A stretch of DNA of 64,000 bases from Mixophyes australis (GCA_036250195.1 JAVHZZ010000003.1:15917004-15981003); one strand, 5' to 3'. Counted from the first letter of the stretch, positions 30,482 to 42,703 are shown. Numbers and translations are program-made. Notes: a model not told the origin generated them from the sequence alone.

Positions 30482-30670
30482 GGGGTAAATGTATCAATAT
30501 GCGGGTTCTTCAACACCCGCGTGTTCAGCCTCTTACGCGATTAAATTTCAAGCGGCGCTGCATTGTAAAGGGTTAACTTCCCTTTACAATGCAGCGCCGC
30601 TTGAAATTTAATCGCGGAAGAGGCTGAACACGCGGGTGTTGAAGAACCCGCATATTGATACATTTACCCC
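30482..30670. mobile_element. PIF/Harbinger-like foldback MITE, near-perfect hairpin
   Basis: The 189-bp element is almost entirely one inverted repeat: arms of about 90 bp with a single mismatch that I can find, around a 7-base TTAACTT loop. The ends are GGGGTAAATGTATCAA and its complement, shared with the MITE at 3962-4137. CTG flanks both sides (30479-30481 and 30671-30673), a 3-bp duplication of the CWG/TWA kind made by PIF/Harbinger transposases. The high arm identity points to a recent origin. Confidence 0.85.
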
Positions 30671-30673
30671 CTG

Positions 30674-33600
30674 ATCTCTCTCACACTGACAATTAAGTTA
30701 AGAGATAACAGAAGATAAGCTGAGCTGTATTTTAAAAGAAAAAAAGGAAAAATTGAAATAATAAATTCAGAGTAAGTGCTAGTAGTCTGGATATGAAGTG
30801 ATATTTGTAACTAGGGGGTGTATTGATTTATTAAAAAGTGGTGATAGGGCTGGAAGTGTTGGTGGATCTGCACATGCGGGAACACAATGGAAGCCTTTGA
30901 TAAATAGGGAGGAGCTTATCTAAACAGGTGTTTTCTTCGGACATCAGGATTTTCTCTAATCAATCAGTACGCATAGTTTCACTAGGGAGACAAATAGGTA
31001 CATAGGCTTGTAAAGATTAAGGCATTGCACGTCTTATTTTTTGCATGTTCGCTAATGATCCTTTGTCTCACACTATCTGCTAGTTAGTAATAATGCCGCC
31101 ATATTGTGCTTTGCATGACAAAGATCATGAAAAGACCTCTGCACCTGTCATTAATCTCGGTGTCTCCAAGTGCTCCTGTATTACTGCTTGATGATATATG
31201 GGCTTATGGAGCAAGATGGCATTTGCAGAGGAGCAGCCACATTTTGCAGAGCAGTAAATAAAGGAGAGCAAGATTATTGAAACGAGATAAAGGGGTGGTT
31301 TAGGGGCATTCCTTGTGGTGTGGAGGGGTGAACAACTCCATCCACTCTGCAATCGGTCAGAGCTTCGGGATATTTAAGGATAAAAATAGTACAAAAACAT
31401 AAAAATTTAAAAAGGTGAGGGGCAGGCTGGACTGGAGGGCAGGGAGGCATCTGCCCCCAGGCTGGTTCCATAGTGGACTACCTTGAGCTGGGTCACTGGG
31501 CCACCTGCATTTCTTCTTCCTTAAAAATGTTCCTAATTGGCTGCTGAATCGAGTCTTTCCCCCTGGGCTAAAATTTGCCAGCCCTCCCCTGGTGATGACA
31601 GTAACTGTACTCGGTGCACTTTAGGGTTGTAAAAGCATTTCCCTAAAGTGTAGAGTAAGCTGCTCCTTGATGTGCACTGGAAGAACAATTCTAGATGCAC
31701 CTGTGCAAAGCCAAGGCATTACGAAGAGCGCATCAAACGCGCATTGCAATTGACGTCCTCAGGCTGAGGGACAGAGATCCCAACTTTAGGGACATTTAGT
31801 AAAACAGCAAACTTTAACAATATTAGGGGTAGATTTATCGAACCTTCTGAAAAGGAAAATTGGAGGCTGTCATATTGATCCTTTATCATTGTGGGCAGAG
31901 ATAGGAGAACCTACAGCCAATCCGTTCTTTGGAATGGTCACAGCAGCAGGAGATGAGATTGTTGATCTTTTAGGAGACAGTAACGTGGTTTGAGTGTATC
32001 AGAGATCGTTCGGCTTTATTGTGACTGTGACCTAAATTGTCTGGCACTCCTAATTGGAAACTATGGCAGTGGAAGAAAGATATAAGAGGTGTTAGGGGTT
32101 AATTTTCCATATGAATTAACAGCAATTTTTTAAGTGAAGCACCAAATTTTAAATTGCAGCTCCAGGGGACCAAAGAGTGAGTGTATTATTTTTACTAATT
32201 GAATTAATGTTTTAATTGTATCTCTTTAAGCTACAACAAATGGTAAGACCATTTCATGTTAAGCACACACTTTATAGCTACAGTTCTCCTTTGTCATATT
32301 GCACACTGTATGTTATGTATATACTCCCAAAGTGGCTAAAATTAGCTATCTTTGCTTATGCCTTATGCTATTATGTCCTAAAACTGTGTGAAAATTTAAT
32401 TCTGTCAAGGCACGGAAAACTTTACTATGGAAACACGTTTTCATCTCAGCGCACAAACTGCAATAACAGACCTGCATTTTCTCCTTGCAATGTTTTGCTT
32501 ATATGTTTGTTAGAATATAATATATTAGATTGGGTTGAGTATTTATTACAGTCTACCCGTTACTGCATTAATGGTACAAAATATCAATGAAAAAGACAGA
32601 AATCACATGATGCTTCTGAAGGACGATGTACACCTGAAAAAATTTGCAAACGTTGACTTGATTTAAATTTTGGCTACAACTGCCATAGAAGCCTTCCTTA
32701 TACATCATTGTCAACTGTCCCTAATTTACAGGCCCATTTCCAGGTTTTAAAGTTCATCTTCTGGAAGTTGAACCCCTGCAAACATCCCTTTTTTCCAAAA
32801 TGTATCAACCGTTCATCTAATTCCATATATTGGATGTCATTCTAATTCTGTAAGCCTGTTAACGTAGATCCTGATTTATCAATGGGTGAAAAGACGTTTT
32901 TGCCAGCGAAACGCGTGTTCTTATGTTTTTGGTTTTGCTCAATACATGAAAGGGTTACAGCTAGTGCTAACACCCATCGGCAGTATGATTTGCCGGCTTT
33001 TGCTGGTGATGACCTTGCTTTTGTATGGGGAAGTCTATTTAACAAGTATCACAGCGATACTTGTCCAGCCACATCACCTATGCTGTTATCTCTATTTCAG
33101 GATAGCGACAACAGATTAGTCTAATTAAAATATATATATATATATATATATTTTCTTTGATTAAATAATTTTTAATTCATAATATGGCATAAATTATTTA
33201 ATAATAAATATATCACGTTCACAGACACAATATATGCCTATAATGTGTGCCTATAATGTGACGGGTAGATTTTAATAAATGATCAATTCAGTTTTATTCT
33301 CTATGTAAATGTGCAACTGGATTGCACACAGAATGTACCATGTTCATTGCTGTAGGTTTCAGATTGTTATCTACATGTACTCTCAAATTTATTCACAAAA
33401 AAATAAATAAATTTGCTTAATAAAGAAATAAATGTTCAGAGCTGTGTTTACTGGTGGAATCTACACAATAAAAGTGACCTAAGTTGGATGCAGTAAAGAA
33501 GCATTGGCTCCAAATCCTATTCTCACTTTCAGCCAACAATGCCATATGTCAGAACGCTATATATAACTTCTATACAATTGTAAATGTAAAGTCTGGACAA

Positions 33601-34975
33601 AAAAAAAACTTGGCCACAATTCTGCCCAAGCTCAGATTCCATGGTCTTGCAAAGGCAAAAACAAAATGCAATGAATTGGCCCACACATTCCAATAGTTGA
33701 TTTTTGCAAGTTACAGTCCCTTTAGCCAAACCTCTCATCCTCCATATGTTTGTATTTTGTATGATAGGGGTGTATCAAGCATGAAACGGGAGTGGACTCA
33801 TGACTTTGGGGCCTGCCCCATAATTCAAGGTTCCTTATGGTGGGGTGGCGCTGGTTAAATATATCCAACACTTCAAAAGCACTGTGCCGCACTCAGTCCT
33901 TTCCCCTCCCCCTAGAAACATGCCTATAATGCCACGTGCACCCTCCACTGGAATTTAATGCATTGAAACTGTACAAATTAGTGAGGGACATCTCCCAACT
34001 GTCCAGGAATCCTGATCTGCAGAACGATTGGAAAGTCCCCTCAAATTGGGACTGTCCCACCTAAATCAGGTTAGTTGGGTCACATCTACCACTGCAACAT
34101 TTTTAAACATCCTAGTGGATGAGGGAGAACCACCCCCCATCTCCTTACTGCAGCTTTACATGACTACGGCGCTCCAATGACATGATAGAACCAGGAACAC
34201 TTTGTTCGGTTTCTGGCCTCATGATCTTTATAAACATCGCTCAAACTGAAAACCTCAGCGATTTCACCACGTTACTAGGGATTTCCTCTAGGGCATCAGG
34301 CCTACATCCTTGCTTATGATAGCTGAATTAGACCTTCCATGCTAGACATTACTATAAGATCCATGCTCATATAGATCTCATAGTACCTGTAATTGTAAAA
34401 AAAAAAACAGGGAAAACATAAAAGTAACAAAATAAACAAGATAAACTTTTCCACAGACTGTGGCTGAAGTTATAGACCCTTTGTGCCAAAGACCCCCACA
34501 AGGAGGACTTCTAAACAAGAGACTCCTTGGTTGCACCCGTCAGGGTCATCTTGTTAGTTACATCTGGCGGATCTGAAGACTGTAGATGAGGCACAGATGA
34601 GGTTGGAGGTGAGAGGTCAGTACAGGCACCACTGGTGCAATGACAAGAGAAGTCATTAAAGACAAGTTGGATCTGTATTGGAGTGACAGGCACACAATCA
34701 GACAACACAGGGACAACTCAGGGATTAAGAAAAACAAGGCCAAGTCAGTGATGGGTATACACAATAAAGTAAAGTGTATCAGAAAAGTATGTTAAGGCAA
34801 AGATACCTATTGCTCAGGTATTGCTCAGGCACAGAACTGTCCTTTGTAATCCAGTTCCTGCTAACGTAAGAAATATAAGAGTGTGCGCGTCTATACAAGC
34901 AGGAACGGTTGCAGGGGCTAGTAGCTGGCGAGAGATGCTGCCCAGAATAAACTTATCCCTGTTCCGATCCATATA
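30674..34975. other. Intergenic, no gene recognised
   Basis: Open frames at 32216-32590, 32842-33124 and 34511-35018 have no recognisable domain. A possible hAT-type terminus (CAGGCTGGACTGGAGGG) occurs at about 31425. An AT microsatellite lies at 33131-33150. Sequence at 33985-34085 resembles the repeat phrases at 23160-23275. Confidence 0.45.
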
Positions 34976-35169
34976 CAGTCGGGACAAAAAATGGCACCCT
35001 TGCGCTTTTCTCACTTAACACACAATTTCCTCTAAACATAAGGTGAAATTAACAACAGTATTTTACCTCTATAATTGTTTCTCTGTTAATATACAGAACC
35101 TTTGTGTTTGATTCTAAAATGAATACGGTATATCCTTTAGAATTGGAAAATGAAAAGAATTAGCATTCA

Positions 35170-35455
35170 CAAAATTATTGACACCCTAGACTTAATATTT
35201 GGTGGCATATCTCTTGGTCAAGCAAACTCTTCCTATAGCCACAGATGAGCTTCCTGCACCTCATTACTTACAGATTGGTCCACTCTTCTTGTGCAAATTT
35301 CTCCAGTTCTCCCAGACATGAAGGTTCCTTCTCTAAACTGTTGTTCTCGGATCTCTCCACAGATGATCTATGGGATTTATATCTGGACTCAATGCTGTCC
35401 ACTTCATAACAGTCCAGCGCCTCGCCTTCAACCATTCCTGGGAGCTTATTGTAGT
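35170..35455 (-). pseudogene. Tc1 transposase, C-terminal remnant
   Basis: On the - strand the text reads WTVMKWTALSPDINPIDHLW, the conserved Tc1 block around the last catalytic acidic residue (SPDLNPIEHLW in relatives). It is followed by interrupted frames with stops. The N-terminal part is at 39005-39771. Confidence 0.8.
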
Positions 35456-35783
35456 GAAAAAACCTAACAAAACACTGGCGCTGAAATATAAACCTATAAA
35501 TATAAACAAAATGTGTATATAAATAGTAAAAATAAGATAAATATGCGGCTCCCTGTAAGGGATCCTTCCCTTCCGATATGAAACAGTAAAAAAGAAGATG
35601 AAAAAAGGAAGTGCAACACTAAACTCTAAAATCCATTAAACAAAGTCAATTAATATCCAAAAACATATAACTCGGGTTCTGAAATGCCAACTATATAAGT
35701 AATGTGTGATCTCAAGCGACATTTTAAACAGTTGTCAAATATATTAACATAAGCTTCATTCAAAGAACTGCACTAATACAGAC
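35456..35783. other. Unclassified insert inside the Tc1 element
   Basis: AT-rich text between the Tc1 remnant and the hAT element. It continues at 37163 on the other side of the hAT element, so it is part of the DNA that broke Tc1 first. I could not name it. Confidence 0.4.
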
Positions 35784-36249
35784 ACAGCTACCAGGGCCAT
35801 CTTTTCCATTGGGCATGATGGGCAGCTGCCCGGGGGCCCCACGGGCAAGGGGGCCCCATAGGCACGGCTCTTAATGAGAATAAATAATACTGCAAAAGAA
35901 AAAAAACCTGCAAAAAAAACCTACAATGGTCACTGAGCAAGTACATCTATCTATCTCAGTGGTCGGCGAACAGGGGTAAATTACCCCAAATGGGGTAAAA
36001 ATGACTTTTCCGGGGGTAACCACCGCGGCTCCAATTTGTTTTTTTTTTCAATAAATCACATGACCGCACGGAGGGACGGCTCCCAGCAGTCCCCTCTCCT
36101 GCTCTCTCCCACTGAATTATCACGCCCGACGCTAATTTCAGTGAGGAGCAGAGAGGAGCAGTGGCAGAAGAGGCAGAAGAAAACAAGAGTAGAAGAACAG
36201 AAAAGAAGAAAAAAGAGAGAACGTCAATAGAAAAGCAAGTTAAATAACA

Positions 36250-36440
36250 AAGGCATATAGGGTGAGAGAAGTGAGAGACGGGAAAAAAAAACACGGAGGC
36301 ACATAAGGTGAGGGAGGAAAGAGAAGGGGGAAACAAAACTATTCAGGCACATAAAGTGAGGGAGGAAAGAGAAGGGGGAAACAAAACTATGCAGGCACAT
36401 AAGGTGAGGGAGGAAAGAGAAGCAGAAACAAAAGTATGGA

Positions 36441-36443
<3 letters not shown>
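36250..36443. repeat. 45-50-bp tandem repeat, about 4 copies
   Basis: The phrase CACATAAGGTGAGGGAGGAA recurs with GAAACAAAACTAT spacers. The repeat lies inside the inner hAT element. Confidence 0.85.
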
Positions 36444-36507
<64 letters not shown>

Positions 36508-36508
36508 T
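36444..36508. repeat. TA microsatellite
   Basis: About 30 uninterrupted TA units, with one TG near the right end. Confidence 0.95.
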
Positions 36509-36590
36509 ATAGTCAATTGCATTATTATTAGATGCTTAACTAGAGCCTTGCGCAACAATCAGGCCCCACCTGGTGCTCAATTAGAGGTGC

Positions 36591-36862
36591 TTTGGTGTCT
36601 TTTTCTCTCTTTGGATGGTTTTACATTGGTGCTTAAATCAATTTCCATGTGTTCATTTTGTACAGCTTTCAGCAAGTCTCATCATCATCATCATCAAGTC
36701 TACCTTTGCAAACAAGGATTTTCAACTTTAACGAACATTAAAACAAAGCAGAGAAATCGATTGGACGCTGAAGACTGTATCCAAATTGCTCTGACATCAA
36801 AATGCCCCAATATTGATGCTCTTGTATCAACAATGAAGCAACATCATTTCTCCAAAGCCTGA
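36591..36862 (+). pseudogene. hAT transposase C-terminal fragment
   Basis: The frame ends with YLCKQGFSTLTNIKTKQRNR and a PNIDALV...HHFSKA tail. This matches the C-terminal dimerisation region of Charlie/ZBED-type hAT transposases, where CE.GFSTL...K.K.RNRL is conserved. The upstream catalytic domain is gone, replaced by the TA run and tandem repeats, and a CATCAT insertion lies before the motif. It has no function on its own but classifies the element. Confidence 0.8.
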
Positions 36863-37162
36863 AGTTTTGAAGCTGAACCTGATTCCATACAGGTTTGAAT
36901 TCAAATAATTAATAATATATGATTTCCTTAATTATTATTATTATCATTTCCTTAATTTCTAATCAAGGGGGTAACGTCGGCATTTCTACATATATTTTGG
37001 GGTAAAAGGTAAAAAAGTTCCCTGACCCCTGATCTATCTCTATCTCTATATATCTATATCTATATCTGTATACATCTATATATCTATATCTATATCTAGG
37101 GGCCCCGGTTCACTGCTTTGCCCGGGGGCCCATAATGTTATTAAGATGGCCCTGACAGCTAC

Positions 37163-38683
37163 TAGAATATAAACTTATAAAAAGAAGCCGCCAACATCTA
37201 CATCAACAAAATGGAAACATGATGTAAGAAGAACAGTCCCATGTACACATAATGCCTGATTATGATGATGTTGTTGTTTGAAAATACACATATATAGTAT
37301 ACAGATTGTAGCACAGACTGTGGTTGCAAATTAGTCACTGATTAAATAAAGTCAGTCATCCATATGTTCTCAGTGTGCAGATAATTCCTAGGGCGGTACT
37401 GCTTACCACCTGAAGAAGAGCACAGCAGGTCCCAAATGGAATGTTGATTATCGAGAGCTTCATATCTCACAAGGAACCATGAAGATTAGAAGAGTGTTTG
37501 GTCTCACAGAGTTATCATAACACATTGATGAGAAAGTGTGCATAAGCAGAATTGAAAAAAAAAGAAGCACTTTCGGCAAGTGGTAATCGTTTTTACGATT
37601 ACCACCATAACGACACAGAGAAGTCCTCCAAATAAAAGGCGATTTAAAGCGGCAACGTCAAACCCCGCAGGTTAAGTGTTGAAACACTTAACCAAACATT
37701 GCCGCTTTAAATTAAGAGGAAAAGAAGTCGCACTGACGTTAAAATCTCTTGATGGACACCTCAGTAGTCAGACTCATTTGCGGTCAGCATCCTGCGCCAA
37801 TCGGACATCTGCAACTTTGTTATACAGGTAAGTCTGCTTTTCTTTACATCGTTTTTTTACAGATTCGTCTTTTATTTGGAAGACTTCTCAGTGTCAGAAT
37901 ATTCGGCACCGAGAACGCGTACCCCATTCGTTTCGGCAACCCTGATTAAAGATCCTATCATCTAATAGTGTATGGGATTTAGATCTCTAGCTTCAAGCTA
38001 GTTTCACCAGAAGGTGCTTTTTGAAGTGTGTTGGTTGTCATTACCTTACAGGGATCATGCTTTCTGACGTGGGCTTCACAAGTGCACTCCAAAATGTCCA
38101 TGTCTCCAAATTTCATGATGGCTATTATGAGCCACCTCGCTAATCGTGACGGCTCTCATTAAACACTTGGTCCCAGCTGTCGTCTCACAGCTGGGATGCT
38201 AGATATTCTGGCCCCTTACGCTCTTGAGCTGCTGGGACGCTGTTCGCTGAGGCAGACTGCCCCTTCTGTCCCGGCCTGTTAGCAGACAGAGGGATGCTGT
38301 GTTCTGTGATTGCTGTCATGGGATTGCCGCCACCAATCACTGTGTGTGGGGGGGTGGTCGCTCCCAATGGAGCATTCTAATTGGCTCCATTAGTTTAAAG
38401 TCATAACATTTTTGCACTGCAAATTCTGATTTATTACCTGTTGCCTGACCCTATTCCTGGATATTCCTTGTCGGTTGCCTGTCTCGACCCTTGGCTTTGT
38501 TTCAGGACTTTTCTTGCTCGCTGACTGACCTGACTTTCTGGCTTGACCTTGGTATCCCTGTTTGCTGCCTGCTTCAACCATTTTCATTCGTACTGATTTT
38601 CCTCTGTGTTCTGTCTGCTGTAGTATTCTCCCAATCTCCATACATCATTGCTACCTGATTCCTGATAAAACCTTTTACTCTCT
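37163..38683. other. Unclassified nested insert with strong hairpins
   Basis: Continuation of the insert that split Tc1. It contains the hairpin cluster at 37581-37712 and, at 38400-38680, pyrimidine-rich degenerate CTGACC/CCTGCTT phrases. No coding sequence or clean element ends could be defined. Confidence 0.4.
37581..37712. other. Cluster of perfect hairpins
   Basis: A 10-bp perfect stem with a 4-T loop (TGGTAATCGT at 37581-37590 with 37595-37604) is followed by a two-level hairpin. The outer stem of 14 bp, ATTTAAAGCGGCAA, pairs 37642-37655 with 37699-37712. Inside it an 11-bp stem, GGTTAAGTGTT, pairs 37670-37680 with 37683-37693. These probably belong to one foldback element. Confidence 0.8.
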
Positions 38684-39004
38684 GGACCTGAGTCATTAAG
38701 GAAAATAAGGCAAAAAAAGGAGTAAATGTTGTCTGGGACAAACCATGTTACAATGCAAGGGGTGCAAATTAGTTTATTATTTTGCACATAAGTGAAATAC
38801 TGGCTGTTTTTTTATATAGCACACAAACACCTGATAACTTTATTTTTACACTGAAATTTAAAGTAGATCTAGGACATGCCCTACCCCAACTATAAATCTG
38901 TCCCCACATTTAACATTTACCTCCCTTTCCAATGCAACATGGTTTTGTCCAGGTGCAAAGTTACTCATTTTTTTATGTTTTCCTTTCCTTAATGACTCAG
39001 GCCC
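38684..39004. mobile_element. Harbinger-like MITE, 321 bp
   Basis: Terminal inverted repeats start GGACCTGAGTCATTAAGG on the left and, reversed, GGGCCTGAGTCATTAAGG on the right, with similarity extending about 75 bp inward. The same end sequence occurs at 40088 and at 53040. Flanks are TCT and ACT, so a 3-bp duplication is possible but imperfect. The right end abuts the resumed Tc1 sequence. Confidence 0.75.
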
Positions 39005-39771
39005 ACTGAGTTTAAGACCTGGAGCATCTGAGTACCTGTGAGAACATCACTGTCTACGGTAACGGCGGCTTGCTAAACGTTAAGACCTATCTCACGTCCT
39101 GTTCTAAACGTTTATCCAGGTGTCCAATGGAAGTCATAACAATGCCATGTTCAGGACACCCAGTCCGTTATGCAGCACATAAAACCCCAAAACATCACTG
39201 AACCTTCTCTATGTTTGACTGTAGGGATGGTGCCCTTTTCAATGTGTTTTATTTAAACGTAAAGATGATGTTGTTTACCAAAAAGCTCTAATGTGGTATC
39301 ATCTGTCCACTGGACTTCTCCCAGATGGAATTTGGCTTGCTCAGGTGTGTTTTGGAAAACTCCAATAGGGCTTTATTATGTCTCTCTCAACAGAGAGATG
39401 GACCTCCTACCACAATGGGCCTCCTACAATATAAACCCTTTCGTTGAGTTGGCAACAGATGCTGTGACTTGAAACTTTTGTACCTTGTGTCTGAAGGTTA
39501 GCTTGAAACTGTTTGGCAGTTGAAGGAGGTCCTTTTGCCACCATTCAAACCATCCTGTGTTGTAATCTTCCATCAAGTTTTCTCTCTTCAAGGAGAGTCA
39601 CTACTGTTCCATAGGCCTTAAACTTATCATAACATCATATACGGTGGAAGGAGGAACATCAAGTTCTCTAGTGACTGATTTTTAGCCTTGAGATTGTCCA
39701 TGTTTGGCTATAATCTTCTGTCTGACTTCCTCAGACAACTCTCTGGCTTTCTTTCTTTTTGCTATGCTCAT
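39005..39771 (-). pseudogene. Tc1 transposase, N-terminal and central remnant
   Basis: From an ATG at 39771 the - strand reads MSIAKRKKARELSEEVRQKI, the start of a Tc1 paired-like helix-turn-helix domain. A TAA interrupts it after 29 codons (39684-39682). Similarity continues in several frames through a VTRELDVPPSTVY block and on to about 39005 with many stops. It would have bound the terminal repeats; it is dead. Confidence 0.82.
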
Positions 39772-40087
39772 TGCATGGACACAAAACAGGAGAATGATTA
39801 ATTTGCTCTACTCACCACAGACGAGTTCAGCACCTTGATGAATTATGATTTTTAACTACTCCTAAAACTACCGATAATTTTATCCCACCCATTTAAGTAT
39901 CCCTGTGTAGCATAAGCTGCGCCTTTTACAGTTTTTTTGATTGTTGTGTTTTATTGTACTGCAAACCAAAGGATATGTGGATACCAAATATATTTTTAAT
40001 GTCAACAATTTTCTGGAAGAAATAGTGCGCTATTAGAAAATTCTACAAGGGTGCCAACATTTTTGGACACATCCTTTAACTCACTAA

Positions 40088-40340
40088 GGGCCTGATTCAT
40101 CAAGGTACGCAAACGCATCTGCGTTGCATACTTTGAGTGACGGAAACCGATTTGCGAGTGAAATAAGCACCTCAAACAGCAAAAACACACCCCCTTGTGG
40201 TCCATTACAACTAAGTGAGGTAAATAAGCAGTGCAAACGTTAGAAAACACACCCACCTGCGGATCTTTAAACATCCTACACGCATAAGCGACGGCTCTCA
40301 ACTGATTGACGGCAAGCTAAACAATGCATACTTCACGCCC
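40088..40340. mobile_element. Candidate left terminus of a large PIF/Harbinger element
   Basis: GGGCCTGATTCATCAAGG starts directly after a TAA at 40085-40087, a typical Harbinger TWA target. The following 250 bp is rich in GCG/CGC words such as GCAAACGCATCTGCGTTGC, unlike the flanks. The three Harbinger-type genes follow to the right. I did not find the matching right end. Confidence 0.5.
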
Positions 40341-40711
40341 ACTGTGGGAGGGGCCAACAGTTTATTTATATACAACACAACAAACATGCTTGAGGCTTAT
40401 TTTTACGAGATAGCTCTTTACTCATTAATCACTGTCAATTAAAAATAATCTGGAACACTCTCAACCTTGTTTTTCCTTTGCTACTAATTAGCGTAATACA
40501 CACTGTTAACAACAAACACATTCTTCACGATCTTTCACTGTTTAGGATTTCAAGTCGCCGTATAGTGCGCAAAATGCATGGACATGGCTACATCAAAAAC
40601 ACATGAAAAACAAATGTATCGAAATGTATGTGGTGTAAATACATCTTTCAGCAAAACGCATAGCATACTCTTCAATAAAGGATACACACAAGAGTGTACA
40701 CAACCGCCACA

Positions 40712-40790
40712 CAGAGGAGGGGTTTCTGTCTGGATTAGAACTCAGGAATGACTGTATGCAAAGTGGGACAGCTACCCACTACCCCAACCT
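40712..40790 (-). repeat. tRNA-like SINE head
   Basis: The - strand reads GGGGTAGTGGGTAGCTGTCC, then a B-box-like GAGTTCTAATCC. It is too diverged for a tRNA gene and has no cloverleaf that I could complete. Confidence 0.4.
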
Positions 40791-40904
40791 CAGATGTAAT
40801 AAAACATAGACAACACCAACAATACAGCATGCGTGCTACACAGACACCTCACACTTAATACTACTCTTCATTATTCACAAAAATTTCACACAAAATGCCT
40901 ATCT

Positions 40905-40985
40905 CACAGGTAGCTCACTGGTTAGCACTTTGGACTCACAGCACAGCAGACATGAGTTCAAATGCTGAACATACCCATAACTAAT
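40905..40985 (+). repeat. tRNA-like SINE head
   Basis: AGCTCACTGGTTAGCACTTTG (A-box-like) is followed by a CATGAGTTCAAATGC B-box-like stretch. It is probably the head of an old SINE, without the conserved body seen at 58743. Confidence 0.45.
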
Positions 40986-40999
40986 GTGTGGACTGGAAT

Positions 41000-41868
41000 C
41001 ATTATCCTAACAAGAAATGTGACACAATGCTTTCTTTTTTTATTTTGGATTTGTTATACACGCTCAACCATATTGTAAAATATGCCCTCTGATTTATACT
41101 GTATTGAAAGTAAATCTTTATTTGGAGGGAAAATCCAAGAAGCCTCACGGCCTATACTTCACATGCACAGTATTAGGTGCATGCTGACATTGAGTATTCT
41201 AAATGGACTAAGAGGGGGGGGGGGGTGTTGTAGGTGACAGCTTCCTTGGAGTTAAATGCAACATTGTCAGCAAATAGACTTTCATCTGGATCCATGGCGT
41301 ACACGTTATGTCATGTACTCAGCTTTATCCAAACAGGCCGCTCTCCACACTCCAGTACCATGGTCCTTTGCCTCGCTTGCACTTCTGCCTTACACCACTG
41401 ACGCCACTTCTGGGTACACTTTCGAGGCTCTCTTCAATGTGTCACTGGCTTTGCTCTGTTACTTGAATGTAACCTTGGACTATCACTACAATGACATATG
41501 TATTTGGGGAAATTGGTAACTAGCTAGGACATTTGACTTTGGGGAATTTATCTTGCACACAGGGCCTACAGATGCAATACCTCTTATAGGGGTGGCTTGT
41601 TCGTGGAGGGCACAAGTTACTTTTGGATTACATGCAAACAGCTAAAGAAATCCTTGTGTGCTATACAAATGATGTTATAAGCAAATCATCTTTCTTCCTT
41701 ACTCTTTTCGGATTATTATATATACCCACATGTTGTGTAATGAGATGAATAAAGACACACACACCAAGGTTTGTTTTTTTATAAACGTATATTAGAGTTT
41801 TAAAATGGAACAATGTTTGGAAACTATTTACATACAAATATGTACACTAAATAAAAGTAAAAAAAAAA
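41000..41868. other. 3' flank of the - strand SANT gene, nothing recognised
   Basis: It contains a 12-G run at about 41213-41224 and no coding sequence or classifiable element. Confidence 0.4.
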
Positions 41869-42038
41869 TTAAGGTTGAAATGAGGCCCAGTAGGCCAATT
41901 TGAACCGAATATTGGCGATAATAGTGCCAATATTTTGGTGGAGGCCTTCCAGATCCTCCACAATTTGACCCATGTGGGCCATAAGTTCTGCTGCGGTGGG
42001 TGGTGGTGGAGGCCAATTGGCAGCTTCCTCCGTGGGTG
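41869..42038 (-). CDS. SANT-like gene A, exon 3
   Basis: After TTTCTTTCAG the - strand completes a Thr codon and reads PTEEAANWPPPPPTAAELMA, then HMGQIVEDLEGLHQNIGTII, and ends WASFQP at a TAA (41871-41869). The Pro-rich linker followed by a short amphipathic helix resembles the C-terminal oligomerisation tails of Harbinger Myb-like proteins. It joins exon 2 in phase 1 with no stop. I found no published name for this gene. Confidence 0.7.
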
Positions 42039-42651
42039 CTGAAAGAAATCAGAAAATAAACATTACATACATGTATACATATTTCATCAAACAGACTGGA
42101 TTTACTAGAGATGTTTACTGTTACATTACTTTCAAATGTTAGGCCTCTGGCAACAAAACCATTTGCACGCACATTAGATGTTGAGAAGGCATTTGAATCA
42201 ATGTACTAAATTCTGGTGAGCCACGGGGAGAGGGCCATGGACAGGGTTGTCTTATCCAGCATTATTGGCCCCAGGTCAAAGCACTACCATGGGCCACTAC
42301 CTACACAATCACTCACAGGAATTCCAAAGAATTTGGTGGATATTTGAATTTCTAAACAAGTCATTAATATACTGACAAGTTGACCAGGCTAGCGGCCACA
42401 TTTTTTTGGCCAATGCCCTGCGTGGCCATGTGTTAAGATGTGTCAAAGTCGTATAATTGGATGAACGAAAGTATATTGGTTTAATATTGGTTTGCCGTGC
42501 GAAGCGTACGCCACGTAACACGTGGCGTGATGCGATCGCACGGTAAAATACGCACGTACACTCTCGCATTACAACATTTAGTTATTTATACAATTCATAT
42601 TGGTTCTGTTAGACTGTAATTCAGGAGCAGATAGTATTCGGTTTATTATTA

Positions 42652-42703
<52 letters not shown>

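Larger units (their letters stand above)
35957..37031 (+). mobile_element. Charlie-like hAT element with 8-bp duplication
   Basis: It begins CAGTGGTCGGCGAAC and ends GTTCCCTGACCCCTG, and is flanked by ATCTATCT on both sides (35949-35956 and 37032-37039). It carries about four copies of a 45-50-bp unit (36250-36443), a TA microsatellite and a remnant of the transposase C-terminus at 36591-36862. It is an internally deleted copy. Confidence 0.88.
35792..37154. mobile_element. hAT-type MITE with 8-bp duplication, host to a second hAT
   Basis: The ends are CAGGGCCATCTT and AAGATGGCCCTG, with G/C-rich GCCCGGGGGCCC blocks inside each end. The 8-bp duplication ACAGCTAC is exact (35784-35791 and 37155-37162). 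Without the inner insert the element is only about 290 bp and non-coding. Confidence 0.9.
34976..40076 (-). mobile_element. Tc1-like transposon, split by nested insertions
   Basis: The left end (CAGTCGGGACAAAAAATGGC, after TA at 34974-34975) and the right end (CAAGGGTGCCAACATTTTTG to about 40076, before TA) are diverged inverted repeats. Transposase sequence is on the - strand in two blocks, 39771-39005 and about 35455-35170. Between them lie about 3.5 kb of foreign DNA. The element is an old, heavily mutated copy. Confidence 0.8.

Noticed and set aside
32216..32590. 124-codon open frame
   Set aside because: The sequence is AT-rich, starts at a non-ATG codon and shows no recognisable motif.
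40905..40985. Possible tRNA gene
   Set aside because: A- and B-box-like words are present, but no complete cloverleaf or anticodon arm could be built; the matching family at 58743 is a SINE.
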